IMG/VR virus record: IMGVR_UViG_3300034050_000451
Coordinates: 186,001-250,000 of that record
Origin: a virus
Direction: 5' to 3' (one strand)
Length of the DNA: 64,000 bases
Part shown: positions 49,849-59,720 of the stretch, piece by piece
Position numbering within the stretch: position 1 is the stretch's first letter
Layout of the letters: the number at the start of each line of letters is the position of its first letter
Notes under the pieces: generated by a model
What the model saw: the letters and a program-made list of their open reading frames with translations, nothing else
What the model was told of the DNA's origin: nothing
Databases searched by the model: none
Made by a program: the position numbers and the translations under genes

Positions 49849-50676
49849 TTATTTATCTATATATCCAGCATTATCCGAATGTACTATTAATTTTATATTA
49901 TCATACTTTTTATGGTTTACACCATTTACAGACCAATACGATTGAAATTCATTACTAACAATATCCTTTTGTTCTTGTGTTAATCTAAAATCCTCAACTG
50001 CTGAAATTTCGGATTTAAATGGTAATTCAATATGTTTGATTTTAAAATTTTTAAAACAAACTAACCATATTATATAAACCAAATAATCAAATGCATAATA
50101 TTCTGATTGTAATGTATTTAAATTTTCAGATGATTTATACCAATCATAGAAATCTATAAACAATTCTTTTTTATAAACAGGTATTTCACTAAACCACCAA
50201 TATAGAGAATAATTTTTAGTTTGATTTATTAATATTTCATTAGTATCCAATCCCATATATCCTGCTGCTAACTTTATTATATTACCTCCAATTTCAGATT
50301 CGTTAGCCTTTACATAATCATATGATGCAATATTTTCATATATGGTATCTAAGTTACAATTTTTAACAAATTCAGATTCACAATCATATACACCAACATA
50401 ATCATAATCGTTAATTATAGATTGTAATGCAAACATTTTTTTAACATTAACAATACTTTTTTTATCTCTCAATGATTCATCCAATATTAATGGTTTATAA
50501 TTATCCATATATTTGTATTCGGATTTCCAATTAAAATCAAACATTTCATTTTCATTTGTAAAAATAAAATATAAGTCATGTGGTTTCTCTACATATTTTA
50601 TATAGGATTCCAATAAATTAAATGCATGATGAAATTTAGGATTATGAGTTGTTATTATAGTAGCTGTTTTAATCAT
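49849..50676 (-). CDS. GT-A-like protein, 275 aa
   Basis: MIKTATIITTHNPKFHHAFN, DYDYVGVYDCESEFVKN (a D-x-E/D-type site) and YALDYLVYIIW suggest a family-like glycosyltransferase with a partly degenerate core. It overlaps the HAD/nucleotidyltransferase gene by 8 bases. Role in glycan assembly by context. Confidence 0.6.
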   Translation of the reverse strand: MIKTATIITTHNPKFHHAFNLLESYIKYVEKPHDLYFIFTNENEMFDFNWKSEYKYMDNYKPLILDESLRDKKSIVNVKKMFALQSIINDYDYVGVYDCESEFVKNCNLDTIYENIASYDYVKANESEIGGNIIKLAAGYMGLDTNEILINQTKNYSLYWWFSEIPVYKKELFIDFYDWYKSSENLNTLQSEYYAFDYLVYIIWLVCFKNFKIKHIELPFKSEISAVEDFRLTQEQKDIVSNEFQSYWSVNGVNHKKYDNIKLIVHSDNAGYIDK

Positions 50677-52036
50677 TTTTATAATTTTCTAAATAATATT
50701 TTAAATCCTCAGGGGTTCCCAATCCCCACATTTTAGGTACATCGAATGTTCTAACCTTTAATCCAGCTTTAATTGCGTTGTTATAAACAGGACAAACATA
50801 GAATTCTCCATTCACTCTAATATCTTGCTCAATCATCTCTTCAGCGTATTTCACAAAATCCGAACCATGTTTCCAATAATAAAAACCAATTGTTGCCAAA
50901 TCAGATATTGGGTTTTTCTCTTGTACTTCGGTTACAAATCCATCATCATCTAACTTAGCAAAACTCCATTTTGGGTGAGTTGCTTTAAATGTTGGTATTC
51001 CACCATCACAATCGTTCTCATTCATTTTGTAAAAGAATTCGTTTGAATCCCATTCTACAAATTGGTCTGAATTTGCAAAGAAAAGTGGTGCCTCTGAATC
51101 AATAAATTCTTTAGCCAATAATGCCGTACAAGCAGCTCCTTCGGTTAATGTATCTACTTCTACTACTTTACAACCAGGTGTAATTAAATTTAGTAAGGTA
51201 TCTAAGTTATATTGCTCTCTATGTGCTTTCTGAACTACATATATGTAATTTGCATCTATGTTCAAATTTTCTACCACAACTTGAATCATTGGTTTACCCT
51301 CTACATCAATTAGTGGTTTTGGGAATGTATAACCAGCAGTTTGGAATCTACTTCCAGCACCAGCCATTGGAATTAATACATTCAACTTTTTATCTACCCA
51401 TTTAGGTGTTGTTTCTATTTTACCCATTTGTATTTCAGTTAATTTTTTAAATATGTTCGTATAGGTTACTTCTTGTGGATTTCTAACTCTCAAAATATGA
51501 GATTTGGAACGAGATGCCGCAAGTAACCCATAAGGTGAATCCTCTACAATTAGAGTTTCTTCTGGTAAACAACTCATCATTGAAATTGCTTTCCAATACA
51601 TCTCAGGGTGTGGTTTAGAATTCTTAACATCTTCATTTGAGATAATTAAATCCATAAACTCCATTATTCCCAATTTTGAAAGTACAGTCAAAACTGTCTT
51701 TCTGATTGAATTAGAACAAACTGCTAATTTGTATCCATCTTCAGAAAGTGCATTCATTACCGATTGTAGAGTTTGATTTGGTTTCAACTCTTTTAACATC
51801 TGTAATGTGTACTTTTGTTTTTTATCCCATACTTGTTTATGTAATTCAGTTGGTAATCCCTTTTGTTCACTCAACATATTCAACTTTTGGTTTGTTTTCA
51901 AACCATCATAAGTTGAAAGGTGTTCAGCCCAACTTATTTCATATTCAGGTCCTAATGCATTATTTAGTGCATCAAAGTGGATATTCTTAGCTTCTACTAA
52001 AACTCCATCTAAATCAAATACTATTAATTTTATCAT
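50669..52036 (-). CDS. HAD phosphatase fused to sugar nucleotidyltransferase
   Basis: 455 residues. N-terminal HAD domain (IVFDLDGVLVEAKNIHFDA; VCSNSIRKTVL; NSKPHPEMYWKA; LIVEDSPYGLLAA), beta-phosphoglucomutase-like, about residues 1-205. From 220 a nucleotidyltransferase domain begins LNVLIPMAGAGSRFQTAGYT and FPKPLIDVEGKPMIQVVVEN, with FANSDQFVEWDS as the metal site. The two activities could remove a sugar phosphate and activate a sugar, giving an NDP-sugar for the island. A natural fusion that deserves checking. Confidence 0.8.
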   Translation of the reverse strand: MIKLIVFDLDGVLVEAKNIHFDALNNALGPEYEISWAEHLSTYDGLKTNQKLNMLSEQKGLPTELHKQVWDKKQKYTLQMLKELKPNQTLQSVMNALSEDGYKLAVCSNSIRKTVLTVLSKLGIMEFMDLIISNEDVKNSKPHPEMYWKAISMMSCLPEETLIVEDSPYGLLAASRSKSHILRVRNPQEVTYTNIFKKLTEIQMGKIETTPKWVDKKLNVLIPMAGAGSRFQTAGYTFPKPLIDVEGKPMIQVVVENLNIDANYIYVVQKAHREQYNLDTLLNLITPGCKVVEVDTLTEGAACTALLAKEFIDSEAPLFFANSDQFVEWDSNEFFYKMNENDCDGGIPTFKATHPKWSFAKLDDDGFVTEVQEKNPISDLATIGFYYWKHGSDFVKYAEEMIEQDIRVNGEFYVCPVYNNAIKAGLKVRTFDVPKMWGLGTPEDLKYYLENYKND

Positions 52037-52731
52037 ACTATTCCTCTTTCAAATGGCATTACACCATATTCATTAAACATTTTATCCAATTCTTTTTGGT
52101 ATTCACTCATATTCCATTTTCCTTTATTAATAGCAGTTGCTATATAAGGGAAAACAATACTATCATAGTGATACATACCTCTTTTTTTCTCACTACCAAC
52201 TCGTATCATAAAATCCCGACCATATGAAATAATAGCTTCTTCAAATTGCCAAATATTTAACGAACCAATAGTATTAACTAAATTTTGAAATATTTCCTTT
52301 TTAACTAGTGTTGGTTGGATTGAAAACTTTGCGTATTGATTGGTAACTAATGTACTATCTATGGTTGATGGAAGAAATGAATCACCTGCTAATATCATTT
52401 TAATACTCTCAACTACTCCACTTTTAACATAACCATAATACTTTTCTAATAATTCAAAATTAGGTGTATCGAATAATATCATATCCTCATGCAAAAACAT
52501 AATAACATCTTCCTCAATTTGTGGAAGTATTTGTCTCCAGCGCTCTGTATATGATTTTGAATCATCATATACCAATTGGATATAATCCGATGGTATTTGC
52601 GTATCTATTTGATTAACAGCCACATACACTTTATAACCATTGATATATTTTTTGAATTGTCCAAAAAACATTGGCCATACATCCTTCATATCGGTGTGAG
52701 TGTACACTACTATTGGTAATTCTATTCCCAT
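52033..52731 (-). CDS. GT-A-like glycosyltransferase, 232 aa
   Basis: MGIELPIVVYTHTDMKDVWP and EEDVIMFLHEDMILFDTPNF (HEDM acid site) suggest a GT-A-like fold; no close family recognised. Overlaps the genes on both sides by 4 and 10 bases. Confidence 0.6.
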   Translation of the reverse strand: MGIELPIVVYTHTDMKDVWPMFFGQFKKYINGYKVYVAVNQIDTQIPSDYIQLVYDDSKSYTERWRQILPQIEEDVIMFLHEDMILFDTPNFELLEKYYGYVKSGVVESIKMILAGDSFLPSTIDSTLVTNQYAKFSIQPTLVKKEIFQNLVNTIGSLNIWQFEEAIISYGRDFMIRVGSEKKRGMYHYDSIVFPYIATAINKGKWNMSEYQKELDKMFNEYGVMPFERGIV

Positions 52732-53447
52732 ATTGTTTGTAAATTTATTCTATTTTCCCAAAGTCCATTTTGTATCATCCACCATTTATAAAATGCTATG
52801 GAATTTGAAAGGTCACCAGGGTTTCCTTCTATCTGAGCTGCAAATGTGTGAAATGGACTTCTAAATTCCATTTGCTCCTCTAATGAATTATATAATGATG
52901 TAAATGGTTTCATAGTTTCCATTGTACCATAAAACCACATATCCGCTGGTCCCATTTTGAAATGATTCCAATCTGCCATATATATTTTATCAGATTCGAT
53001 TTCAGTTTGAAAATTAATACATTGAACTGGGTATGGGTTACCTCTACCTGGTCCAGATGTATCTCTATTTATTCTACCCAAATCAAAACGAGCTTTAATA
53101 ATGATATCATATTCTGAATTAGTTATATATGGTAACTTCATTGATTCAGTTACACTATAAAGATGGGATAATACACTTTGAGGTGAACGTGGTGTTCCAC
53201 TCAAATTATTTAAACCTCTACCATTTACCAATTCATTAAAATCTTTTGGGGCTTCAAATATGGCTGACGTTGGATTATATAACTTAGTGATTTCACTCTC
53301 TTTTTCAATATCCCAACTATGGATAAACACATCAGTATCAGTAATATCTAAAATGTGTTTTTTAATATGGTTGTATCCATCATAACCATTGGAACTACCA
53401 TCAGTTGTTGAATCAAATAAACCATGTAAACATAGTGCTATTTTCAT
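52722..53447 (-). CDS. Glycosyltransferase-like (WavE-type) protein, 241 aa
   Basis: MKIALCLHGLFDSTTDGSSN, VFIHSWDIEKESEITKLYNP, and YDIIIKARFDLGRINRDTSG (RxD site) match the layout of the second domain of 32860-34353, so the two share a family. Surface-glycan role inferred. Confidence 0.65.
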   Translation of the reverse strand: MKIALCLHGLFDSTTDGSSNGYDGYNHIKKHILDITDTDVFIHSWDIEKESEITKLYNPTSAIFEAPKDFNELVNGRGLNNLSGTPRSPQSVLSHLYSVTESMKLPYITNSEYDIIIKARFDLGRINRDTSGPGRGNPYPVQCINFQTEIESDKIYMADWNHFKMGPADMWFYGTMETMKPFTSLYNSLEEQMEFRSPFHTFAAQIEGNPGDLSNSIAFYKWWMIQNGLWENRINLQTIWE

Positions 53448-53448
53448 A

Positions 53449-54114
53449 CTATTTTCTTTTCCACATTTTTATAAAATGAGAACTAACACCATCACCAACA
53501 GAATATATTTCAGTATGAGTATTACCAATCCATCCAAATAATTTTGATTGATTTTCTTTACCAATAAAATTATGGAATTCTCCAGTTATGTAATTTACTT
53601 TTGATAAATCCTTTTGGTACAATACATCCACTTCAGCACCTTCTATATCAATTTTCAACAAACCAATAGTACCAACCATTTCTAAAATGGTTTCTAAACT
53701 AATAGTTTCAACCTCTTCATATTCATCACCCCTAAATCCATGTTTGTTATGTTCATTTACAAAACCTGTTATTGAAAAGTTTCCAGAATTAGTATCATCA
53801 TCATTGTTACCCATATATTTTTTTAACTTTACAATTTCACCATCTTTAGATGATACTGCTTTGTGTAAAATTTGATGAGAATGTCTACTTTTATATTGTT
53901 CAACATTATATGAGGCTGCATCAATTGCTAAGATATTATGAAAGCGATAATTCCATGCTTCACTAAAACCACCAACATTACATCCCATATCAACGAGTTT
54001 TTCCGATGCATCTATGTCAACTAAATGAATTGGATATTCATCCCTACATTCTTTTGTTATTTGATTAAACCAATTTGATGGTTGATTTTTACTAATTAAT
54101 TTTTCTACTTTCAT
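53449..54114 (-). CDS. FkbM-type methyltransferase
   Basis: 221 residues. LVDMGCNVGGFSEAWNYRF is the SAM loop, and TISLETILEMVGTIGLLKID then IEGAEVDVLY is the FkbM signature (LKIDIEGAE). O-methylation of sugars is its usual role. Shares one base with the aminotransferase gene. Confidence 0.88.
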   Translation of the reverse strand: MKVEKLISKNQPSNWFNQITKECRDEYPIHLVDIDASEKLVDMGCNVGGFSEAWNYRFHNILAIDAASYNVEQYKSRHSHQILHKAVSSKDGEIVKLKKYMGNNDDDTNSGNFSITGFVNEHNKHGFRGDEYEEVETISLETILEMVGTIGLLKIDIEGAEVDVLYQKDLSKVNYITGEFHNFIGKENQSKLFGWIGNTHTEIYSVGDGVSSHFIKMWKRK

Positions 54115-54740
54115 TATTCTATAACTTTATTGCTTTTGAAAACAGTAAATTCGGTTAAATCTCTATAACCATTATCTTCACCTAAATCACTCATATGTTC
54201 TGGATAGTTTTGAAACATAGCCAAACCTTGAGCTGCTTGTTGTGGAGTCATATACATATTCCAACCATGGAATGTAATATCATCCTCTTTGTAATATTTT
54301 TCACTTCTACCTTCATAACGAGCTTTTTTAAACCAATCAGCCGCATCAGCATTATCGGTTAGAATCATACCACCTTTCCAAATTGGAAGTAACTTTTTAA
54401 TGTGGAATGATAACCCCATATAAGTTCCGGGTATGTACATACCGCTTGTTAATCGTTTTGCGGCATCGTAGATAGGATATGGTTTGAATTGGTATAAACC
54501 CTTCCAATGGTTTGTTTCTGCTCTCTTATCGAAGATAACTGTACCACCAGCATGTATAATCGATTGAGGTACTGATAGATACGTTTTTGATGGGATTGTA
54601 ACTTCCTTCACCTCATTGTATTTACAAATAAGGAATAATGCGTTTGTACAACTATCAATTGAGATAGCGTAAGGAGCGCCGGTATAATTAGCGATTTCCT
54701 CTTCAAACATTCTTACAATTTTGTATGGATTGTGTAACAT
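54114..54740 (-). CDS. DegT/DnrJ-type aminotransferase, short form
   Basis: 208 residues. EEEIANYTGAPYAISIDSCT, SLPQSIIHAGGT-like, YDAAKRLTSGMYI and LSFHIKKLLPIWKGGMILTD (the lysine region for PLP) follow sugar aminotransferases. It lacks the C-terminal domain: the usual length is about 370. It may be a truncated but folded form, or inactive. PLP lysine is present in LSFHIKK. Confidence 0.72.
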   Translation of the reverse strand: MLHNPYKIVRMFEEEIANYTGAPYAISIDSCTNALFLICKYNEVKEVTIPSKTYLSVPQSIIHAGGTVIFDKRAETNHWKGLYQFKPYPIYDAAKRLTSGMYIPGTYMGLSFHIKKLLPIWKGGMILTDNADAADWFKKARYEGRSEKYYKEDDITFHGWNMYMTPQQAAQGLAMFQNYPEHMSDLGEDNGYRDLTEFTVFKSNKVIE

Positions 54741-54743
54741 AAT

Positions 54744-55127
54744 TTAATCTTTAGTTAATATATAATATTTTTTTGTAAATCCACAAGCTTCGAATAATTT
54801 CATACTTGCTTCATTATCTATTTTTACTTTTGCAAATGCGGTAGGCCATGTAACCATACATTGGTTTATCATAAACTTACCAACTCCCAAACCTTGAAAA
54901 TCAGGATGTGTACATACTCTGATATCATCTTCAATAACACCAACGTATCCAGCAGGTTTACCATTAACCAATGCTATACGATAAAACTGAGAATGTGTTT
55001 TCATATATGAATTCTGCATTTCTTCAGTAATATGAGTTGATTTGATAAATCCACTCAATACTCTTTTATCATTTCTAAGAACTCTTACAAATTCCCAATA
55101 TCCGCTTGTACATTCTACTAATTCCAT
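54744..55127 (-). CDS. GNAT acetyltransferase
   Basis: The start at 55127 (MELVECTSGYWEFVR) shortens the overlap with the next gene to 10 bases. 127 residues. VCTHPDFQGLGVGKFMIN is the acetyl-CoA loop and NEASMKLFEACGFTKKYYIL the C-terminal end. N-acetylation of an amino sugar made by the aminotransferase is a natural link. Confidence 0.85.
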   Translation of the reverse strand: MELVECTSGYWEFVRVLRNDKRVLSGFIKSTHITEEMQNSYMKTHSQFYRIALVNGKPAGYVGVIEDDIRVCTHPDFQGLGVGKFMINQCMVTWPTAFAKVKIDNEASMKLFEACGFTKKYYILTKD

Positions 55128-55894
55128 ATGCAAATCTTTTGAATATCTTGTGTGTTTTGGTAATTCCAAAATGATTGTAAATACCCTCTATGAGTTGGCA
55201 TATCCATCATTGGTGTTAAACAAGTCCCAATATCAACATAAGTGTTATCAGGGTAATCTCTAAACAACTCCACAATTGCCAAATTGGTAAAAGTAGAAGC
55301 CGAAAAAAGGAATATGTGGTTTTTAACATTATTTGTTCTAATCCACTCTTTAATATTTTCAATTTTTCCATAATCATTAATCATTGCGTTATAACCCACT
55401 CTAAAGTCTTTCACAAAAAATGGTAATCTATTTAAGTTAGCATCCTCATGTCCAATAAACACACAATCTCTACTATAAAAAATTGGTAGAATATGTGTTA
55501 TGAATATAGGATAGTTTCCGTTTACCCAAAGATTAGCCCAAGTTAGTGATTCATCATCACCACCAGCTAAATCAACCTGCCAATCAAATGCTTCCTTACC
55601 TACACAACAACTACAACTAATTCCTTTGTAATAATTGTGTTGTTTGTATTGAAGTGATTCAACTAACTTCTGTTGATAAAATGAATGTTCTTTTGGGTCA
55701 AAGTGTTTGAAATCAGGTGACTGATAAACACCACCTTGCTTTTCATTTCCAATCTGAATTAGCCCATTATCTAATACTAATTCTTTATTTTGTAAGATAT
55801 ACATTTCACCATCTGAATAACGTGAAAATGCGAAGTTTTCTTTATTATCCAATTTGGATTTAAATTTAAAAAAGTGTTCTCTAAAATTTTTCAT
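55118..55894 (-). CDS. GT-D-fold glycosyltransferase-like protein
   Basis: 258 residues. NFAFSRYSDGEMYILQNKEL carries the D-x-E of GT-D (DUF1792-type) enzymes, and HIFLFSASTFTNLAIVELFR, TYVDIGTCLTPMMD the end of the core. A Cys cluster ISCSCCVGKE is odd. Sugar transfer role inferred. Overlaps the epimerase by 14 bases. Confidence 0.7.
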   Translation of the reverse strand: MKNFREHFFKFKSKLDNKENFAFSRYSDGEMYILQNKELVLDNGLIQIGNEKQGGVYQSPDFKHFDPKEHSFYQQKLVESLQYKQHNYYKGISCSCCVGKEAFDWQVDLAGGDDESLTWANLWVNGNYPIFITHILPIFYSRDCVFIGHEDANLNRLPFFVKDFRVGYNAMINDYGKIENIKEWIRTNNVKNHIFLFSASTFTNLAIVELFRDYPDNTYVDIGTCLTPMMDMPTHRGYLQSFWNYQNTQDIQKICIWN

Positions 55895-56882
55895 CTCTTA
55901 ATATATTTAAAACTTTAATAGCAGTATCACCATCACCATATGGACAATTTTCACTAATATACGGATTATTATTAACTTTTCCAAATAATTTTTTTAAATC
56001 ATTTGGATTTTTACATAAATGTAAATGACCTGTATATAATCCTTCAGGTCTTTCGGTTGTAGTTCTACATACAATTACTTGCTTATTAAAAAATGAGCCC
56101 TCTTCTTGTAATCCACCACTATCCGAAATAATGAATCTACATTTCTTAATATGTAAAATCATATCAGTATGTTCCATTGGTTCAACCACATTAACACTGG
56201 TTAATAGATGTTTCCATTTTTGAACATTTGGATTTGGATGAATTGGTAAAATAAATTCCAAATCAGGATTAGCTATTGCTAAATCATTAAGTTCTGTAAA
56301 CCACTTATCCATCCAATAATGATTTTCTCTACGATGTAAAGTAATCAGTACAAAGTTTTCATAAGTTGGGTCACCAAAATCTACCAAATTATCCAATACA
56401 GAGTTTCCAACTACATGAATTTTACCATGTACTTTTTCTTTTATTAGATTATTAGCCGATAATTGAGTTGGTGCAAGATTCACATCTGCTATTCTTGCTA
56501 TCATTTGTCTATATCCCTCTTCAGGGTATGGGTGTTGTAAATCACCACTTCTTAACCCAGCTTCCAAATAGTAAATCTTTAACTGTCTATTGAATGCTGC
56601 TAATGCACAGCCAAATGCTGAACCAGTATCACCTTGAACTAATACTGAACTGAATTCCCCATTAGGGAATTGTAACATACAATCTGATATAATTGAATCC
56701 AATCTATTATCAGAATTGTTTATATTAATTTTATAATCTACTTTAACATTTTGAAGTAAATCAGGGTGTTGACCTGTAAATAGAAGTTTATATTCACTTC
56801 TATCCATAATCTTAATCAATGGTTTAATTTTTAACCATTCGGGTCTTGTCCCAAAACAGAGTAATATTGTATTATTTTTCAT
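55881..56882 (-). CDS. wecB: UDP-GlcNAc 2-epimerase-like (WecB)
   Basis: 333 residues. LLCFGTRPEWLKIKPLIKIM, VQGDTGSAFGCALAAFN, YYLEAGLRSGDLQHPYPEEG, VVGNSVLDNL and ISDSGGLQEEGSFF are the GT-B-fold WecB motifs. It makes UDP-ManNAc from UDP-GlcNAc. A Ser-Gly-Gly UDP site is intact. Product would feed an amino-sugar containing glycan. Confidence 0.9.
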   Translation of the reverse strand: MKNNTILLCFGTRPEWLKIKPLIKIMDRSEYKLLFTGQHPDLLQNVKVDYKININNSDNRLDSIISDCMLQFPNGEFSSVLVQGDTGSAFGCALAAFNRQLKIYYLEAGLRSGDLQHPYPEEGYRQMIARIADVNLAPTQLSANNLIKEKVHGKIHVVGNSVLDNLVDFGDPTYENFVLITLHRRENHYWMDKWFTELNDLAIANPDLEFILPIHPNPNVQKWKHLLTSVNVVEPMEHTDMILHIKKCRFIISDSGGLQEEGSFFNKQVIVCRTTTERPEGLYTGHLHLCKNPNDLKKLFGKVNNNPYISENCPYGDGDTAIKVLNILRDEKF

Positions 56883-57642
56883 TTACTAATTTCCAACCTT
56901 TAATTCTTTGTTCGTGAAAATATTGATTCATTAATTGTTTAAATGGTGTACCTTCTACACTAGCTTGGTTTGATTCCCATAGTGAGTTAGCATCACCACC
57001 ATATTCAGCTCCTTTGATACTCCCCCATAGGGATTTATCATCTTTAGGATGTGGCGGTACAAATGTAGGTATTCCTGCATACTTTTGTAACATATACGAA
57101 AAGTGCATATCTTCACCACAGGTATTGTATTTTGGGTCAGGTAATTCTCTCACCATATGAGATAACCATTCTTTCTTAAAGAACCAACTATGTCCAACTA
57201 AATCAACTTGTACAGTTCTTTCATTGTTACCTAATTCCGGCCATCCGAATCTTAAGTAGTGTTCGTAATAAGATGAATGTTCCGCTGGTAATGGGTTTGG
57301 ATAAAGTAATCCAACTGAACCCAATAAACCTTCATGTGTTTTCATAGTTTCCATACAATTTTCTAACCATCTTTCGCCAGGGATTGTATCATCATCAAAT
57401 ACACAAACATAAGGATTTCTAGCGTTCATTGCGAAGTAGAATCTTGCCCATACACCAAAGTTGTAATTACAATATGCAACTGGAATTTCCGTTCCAATAT
57501 CATAATTCAACAAATCGTTATCACCTGGATTATTATACCATAAAAGAATCTCATCCGGCTTTACCGTTTGATTCCTTAGAGCTTCTAATTGTTCGTTGAG
57601 GTTTTCGCCTCTCTTATAACCATTTAATATAACTGTTATCAT
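56872..57642 (-). CDS. Family 2 glycosyltransferase
   Basis: 256 residues. MITVILNGYKRGENLNEQLE, ALRNQTVKPDEILLWYNN, VCVFDDDTIPGERWLEN (DDD metal site) and EDMHFSYMLQKYAGIPTFVP are GT2 features. It overlaps the genes on both sides by 11 and 4 bases. Confidence 0.85.
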   Translation of the reverse strand: MITVILNGYKRGENLNEQLEALRNQTVKPDEILLWYNNPGDNDLLNYDIGTEIPVAYCNYNFGVWARFYFAMNARNPYVCVFDDDTIPGERWLENCMETMKTHEGLLGSVGLLYPNPLPAEHSSYYEHYLRFGWPELGNNERTVQVDLVGHSWFFKKEWLSHMVRELPDPKYNTCGEDMHFSYMLQKYAGIPTFVPPHPKDDKSLWGSIKGAEYGGDANSLWESNQASVEGTPFKQLMNQYFHEQRIKGWKLVNEK

Positions 57643-58616
57643 ATTTTATTCATCATTTGTTTTAACCAAACTTCTTTTGTATAGTAAGTTTGGTAATTAT
57701 CTTTTGCTTCTTCACTTTTCTTTTTGTAGAAAATGGGGTCTTTTAACATCTCAACCATTAACATAGCTGATTCAATATCAGATACATCTACTGATAAGTT
57801 TGGATGTAGCAATCGTTGTGTATCTAACTTTTCATTACCAATTACAGGTATCCCAAAATATGCACAATTAAGTGAGAATGTACCAGCTGCTACCGTTGGC
57901 ATTAGATGTACACCATATTTGAATTTAGATACTTCTACCATCCAATCGTTCCAATTCATTCTTGGGAAGTGGGATAGGTTACCAATACCACCTTCATTTA
58001 CTCTTTTTGAGTGAGATTCTTGTCCCCATATTGGTAATCCAAATTCAGATGCTACCATATAAGATTCAAACCCACCATACCATCGGGAGAAGTTACCACC
58101 AATCAGTACTTTATCCTCAGTAATAGGTTGAATATCTTTGATGAAATCCTCTATCATAAGTGAATGAATTATCTCTACCTTTTTATTCCAGAATAATCCT
58201 CTATAATATTGAGAATCTGATAGATTGTGTGCAAATATACCATCAGTAAGTGATAAAAAGTTATAGAACTGAATTTGGTCTATAACTTCATAATCATTCC
58301 ACCACCAATGTGGTCCTTCTTGAATGTAATATACTTTAGTATTACTTTCTTTTAAAGTTGGTATTATTGGTTGTTGTAAATATTTAGATACTGGATTTAC
58401 TCCATTTACTAATGTACTACCTTCAGAATTTAAATAGGTTTTTCCTTTTGGAAATATGATAAATACAACATCATAGTTTTTAACCGAATCATAAGTTTCT
58501 AATGGATAGTGAACCGCATTAAGAGCGTTCATCCAAGCAAACTCAGTTCTCATATTATTATGAGTTGGTGGGATAGTTCCACTAAATCCCATTTCAGTTA
58601 AAAATGCTATTCTCAT
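57639..58616 (-). CDS. GT-B-like glycosyltransferase
   Basis: 325 residues. MRIAFLTEMGFSGTIPPTHN and a C-terminal half with VHLMPTVAAGTFSLNCAYFG then IPVIGNEKLDT suggest a GT-B (GT4/GT1-like) enzyme. The E-x7-E pattern is not clear. Context supports glycan assembly. Confidence 0.7.
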   Translation of the reverse strand: MRIAFLTEMGFSGTIPPTHNNMRTEFAWMNALNAVHYPLETYDSVKNYDVVFIIFPKGKTYLNSEGSTLVNGVNPVSKYLQQPIIPTLKESNTKVYYIQEGPHWWWNDYEVIDQIQFYNFLSLTDGIFAHNLSDSQYYRGLFWNKKVEIIHSLMIEDFIKDIQPITEDKVLIGGNFSRWYGGFESYMVASEFGLPIWGQESHSKRVNEGGIGNLSHFPRMNWNDWMVEVSKFKYGVHLMPTVAAGTFSLNCAYFGIPVIGNEKLDTQRLLHPNLSVDVSDIESAMLMVEMLKDPIFYKKKSEEAKDNYQTYYTKEVWLKQMMNKI

Positions 58617-59242
58617 ATAGTATCGTACAATTCGTTTTGTTTTTCTTGTCTTTCTATTCCTTTAGGGTGATAGATAGCGTATTCCTCTTGCAATGGTAGG
58701 ATAGTTAATGTATTATAACCTTTGATTCTTTCATGTACTTTACCATCCCACTCAATCTCCGATGTTCTTCGGTAAATTCTAGTTTGTAAATCAGGCCAGT
58801 TAATCCAACCATTTGGATTTAATTGCCATCCCCATTTTTTAATATGTTCATCGGTTAATCCTTCAACGGTATTAACTCTTGGTACAAAGAATAAATCAAT
58901 ATCTAAGTTAGCTTCGATTAAATCGTGCATATTTTCAATCAAAAATTCCGATGGGATTTCATCTGCATCCAATTGGAAAATAAAGATACCATTTGCATGA
59001 TTCTTTAAGTTGTTTTTAAAACTTGCAAAATCCTTATTAAGTGGAAAACTTATTATGTTTATGTTTTGATGTAATTCACCTATAATTCTTAGATAGTTTA
59101 CCACATCTTCAGTAGCCCCATCTGAATCATATTGAATCAAAATCTCATCCTCTTTTTGAATTCTCGGATGTATGAAATTGATTAATTTTGTAATCTCTTC
59201 AATTTCATTACAAACTGTAACTGCATATGTTATATTAACCAT
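58613..59242 (-). CDS. Family 2 glycosyltransferase
   Basis: 209 residues. ITYAVTVCNEIEEITKLINF, IFQLDADEIPSEFLIENMHD (DxD) and RIYRRTSEIEWDGKVHERIK are typical of the short GT2 enzymes of the SpsA/WaaE-like group. Overlaps neighbours by 4 and 8 bases. Confidence 0.85.
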   Translation of the reverse strand: MVNITYAVTVCNEIEEITKLINFIHPRIQKEDEILIQYDSDGATEDVVNYLRIIGELHQNINIISFPLNKDFASFKNNLKNHANGIFIFQLDADEIPSEFLIENMHDLIEANLDIDLFFVPRVNTVEGLTDEHIKKWGWQLNPNGWINWPDLQTRIYRRTSEIEWDGKVHERIKGYNTLTILPLQEEYAIYHPKGIERQEKQNELYDTI

Positions 59243-59720
59243 AATATTCTTCTAATACATTTTTCTTAAAAAATACTTCACTCATATATTGAATCCCATC
59301 TTTGTTATATGTACGATATGGATTTTCAATCTTTTTTAATTCAATACCAGTTTTAACGTAACTATTATAGATACGTTCTCCACCTCTATCATATACAGTT
59401 GCTATATCATATAATCCAACATTTGTAGTTTTTTGTTCATTTAAAACTTTATTAGCTTTATCTTCCAATTTCTTAAACCATTTGAAAAAATCTTCCGGTT
59501 TAATTGATGATAATTTAATTGCTGAGAACTTTTGTTCATATATTCCCGTTACGAATATAATAGTTGAATCGGCTCCACTTAGGGATTCCTTATTACCATC
59601 CGCATATTTGTAAGTAGATATACGATATACCCCATACGGCTGTACAGCCGAACGGGATACACGTTTTTCTTCTAATATTAGTGGTTTATACTTTATTGCC
59701 TGATTTGGAGTAGTTGCCAT
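59235..59720 (-). CDS. Conserved phage protein in the glycan island, 161 aa
   Basis: EKRVSRSAVQPYGVYRISTY, DSTIIFVTGIYEQKFSAIKL and SSIKPEDFFKWFKKLEDKAN form a conserved-looking alpha/beta protein that I recall from large phages; function unknown. It is not a glycosyltransferase; it sits between two of them with short overlaps. Confidence 0.65.
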   Translation of the reverse strand: MATTPNQAIKYKPLILEEKRVSRSAVQPYGVYRISTYKYADGNKESLSGADSTIIFVTGIYEQKFSAIKLSSIKPEDFFKWFKKLEDKANKVLNEQKTTNVGLYDIATVYDRGGERIYNSYVKTGIELKKIENPYRTYNKDGIQYMSEVFFKKNVLEEYYG

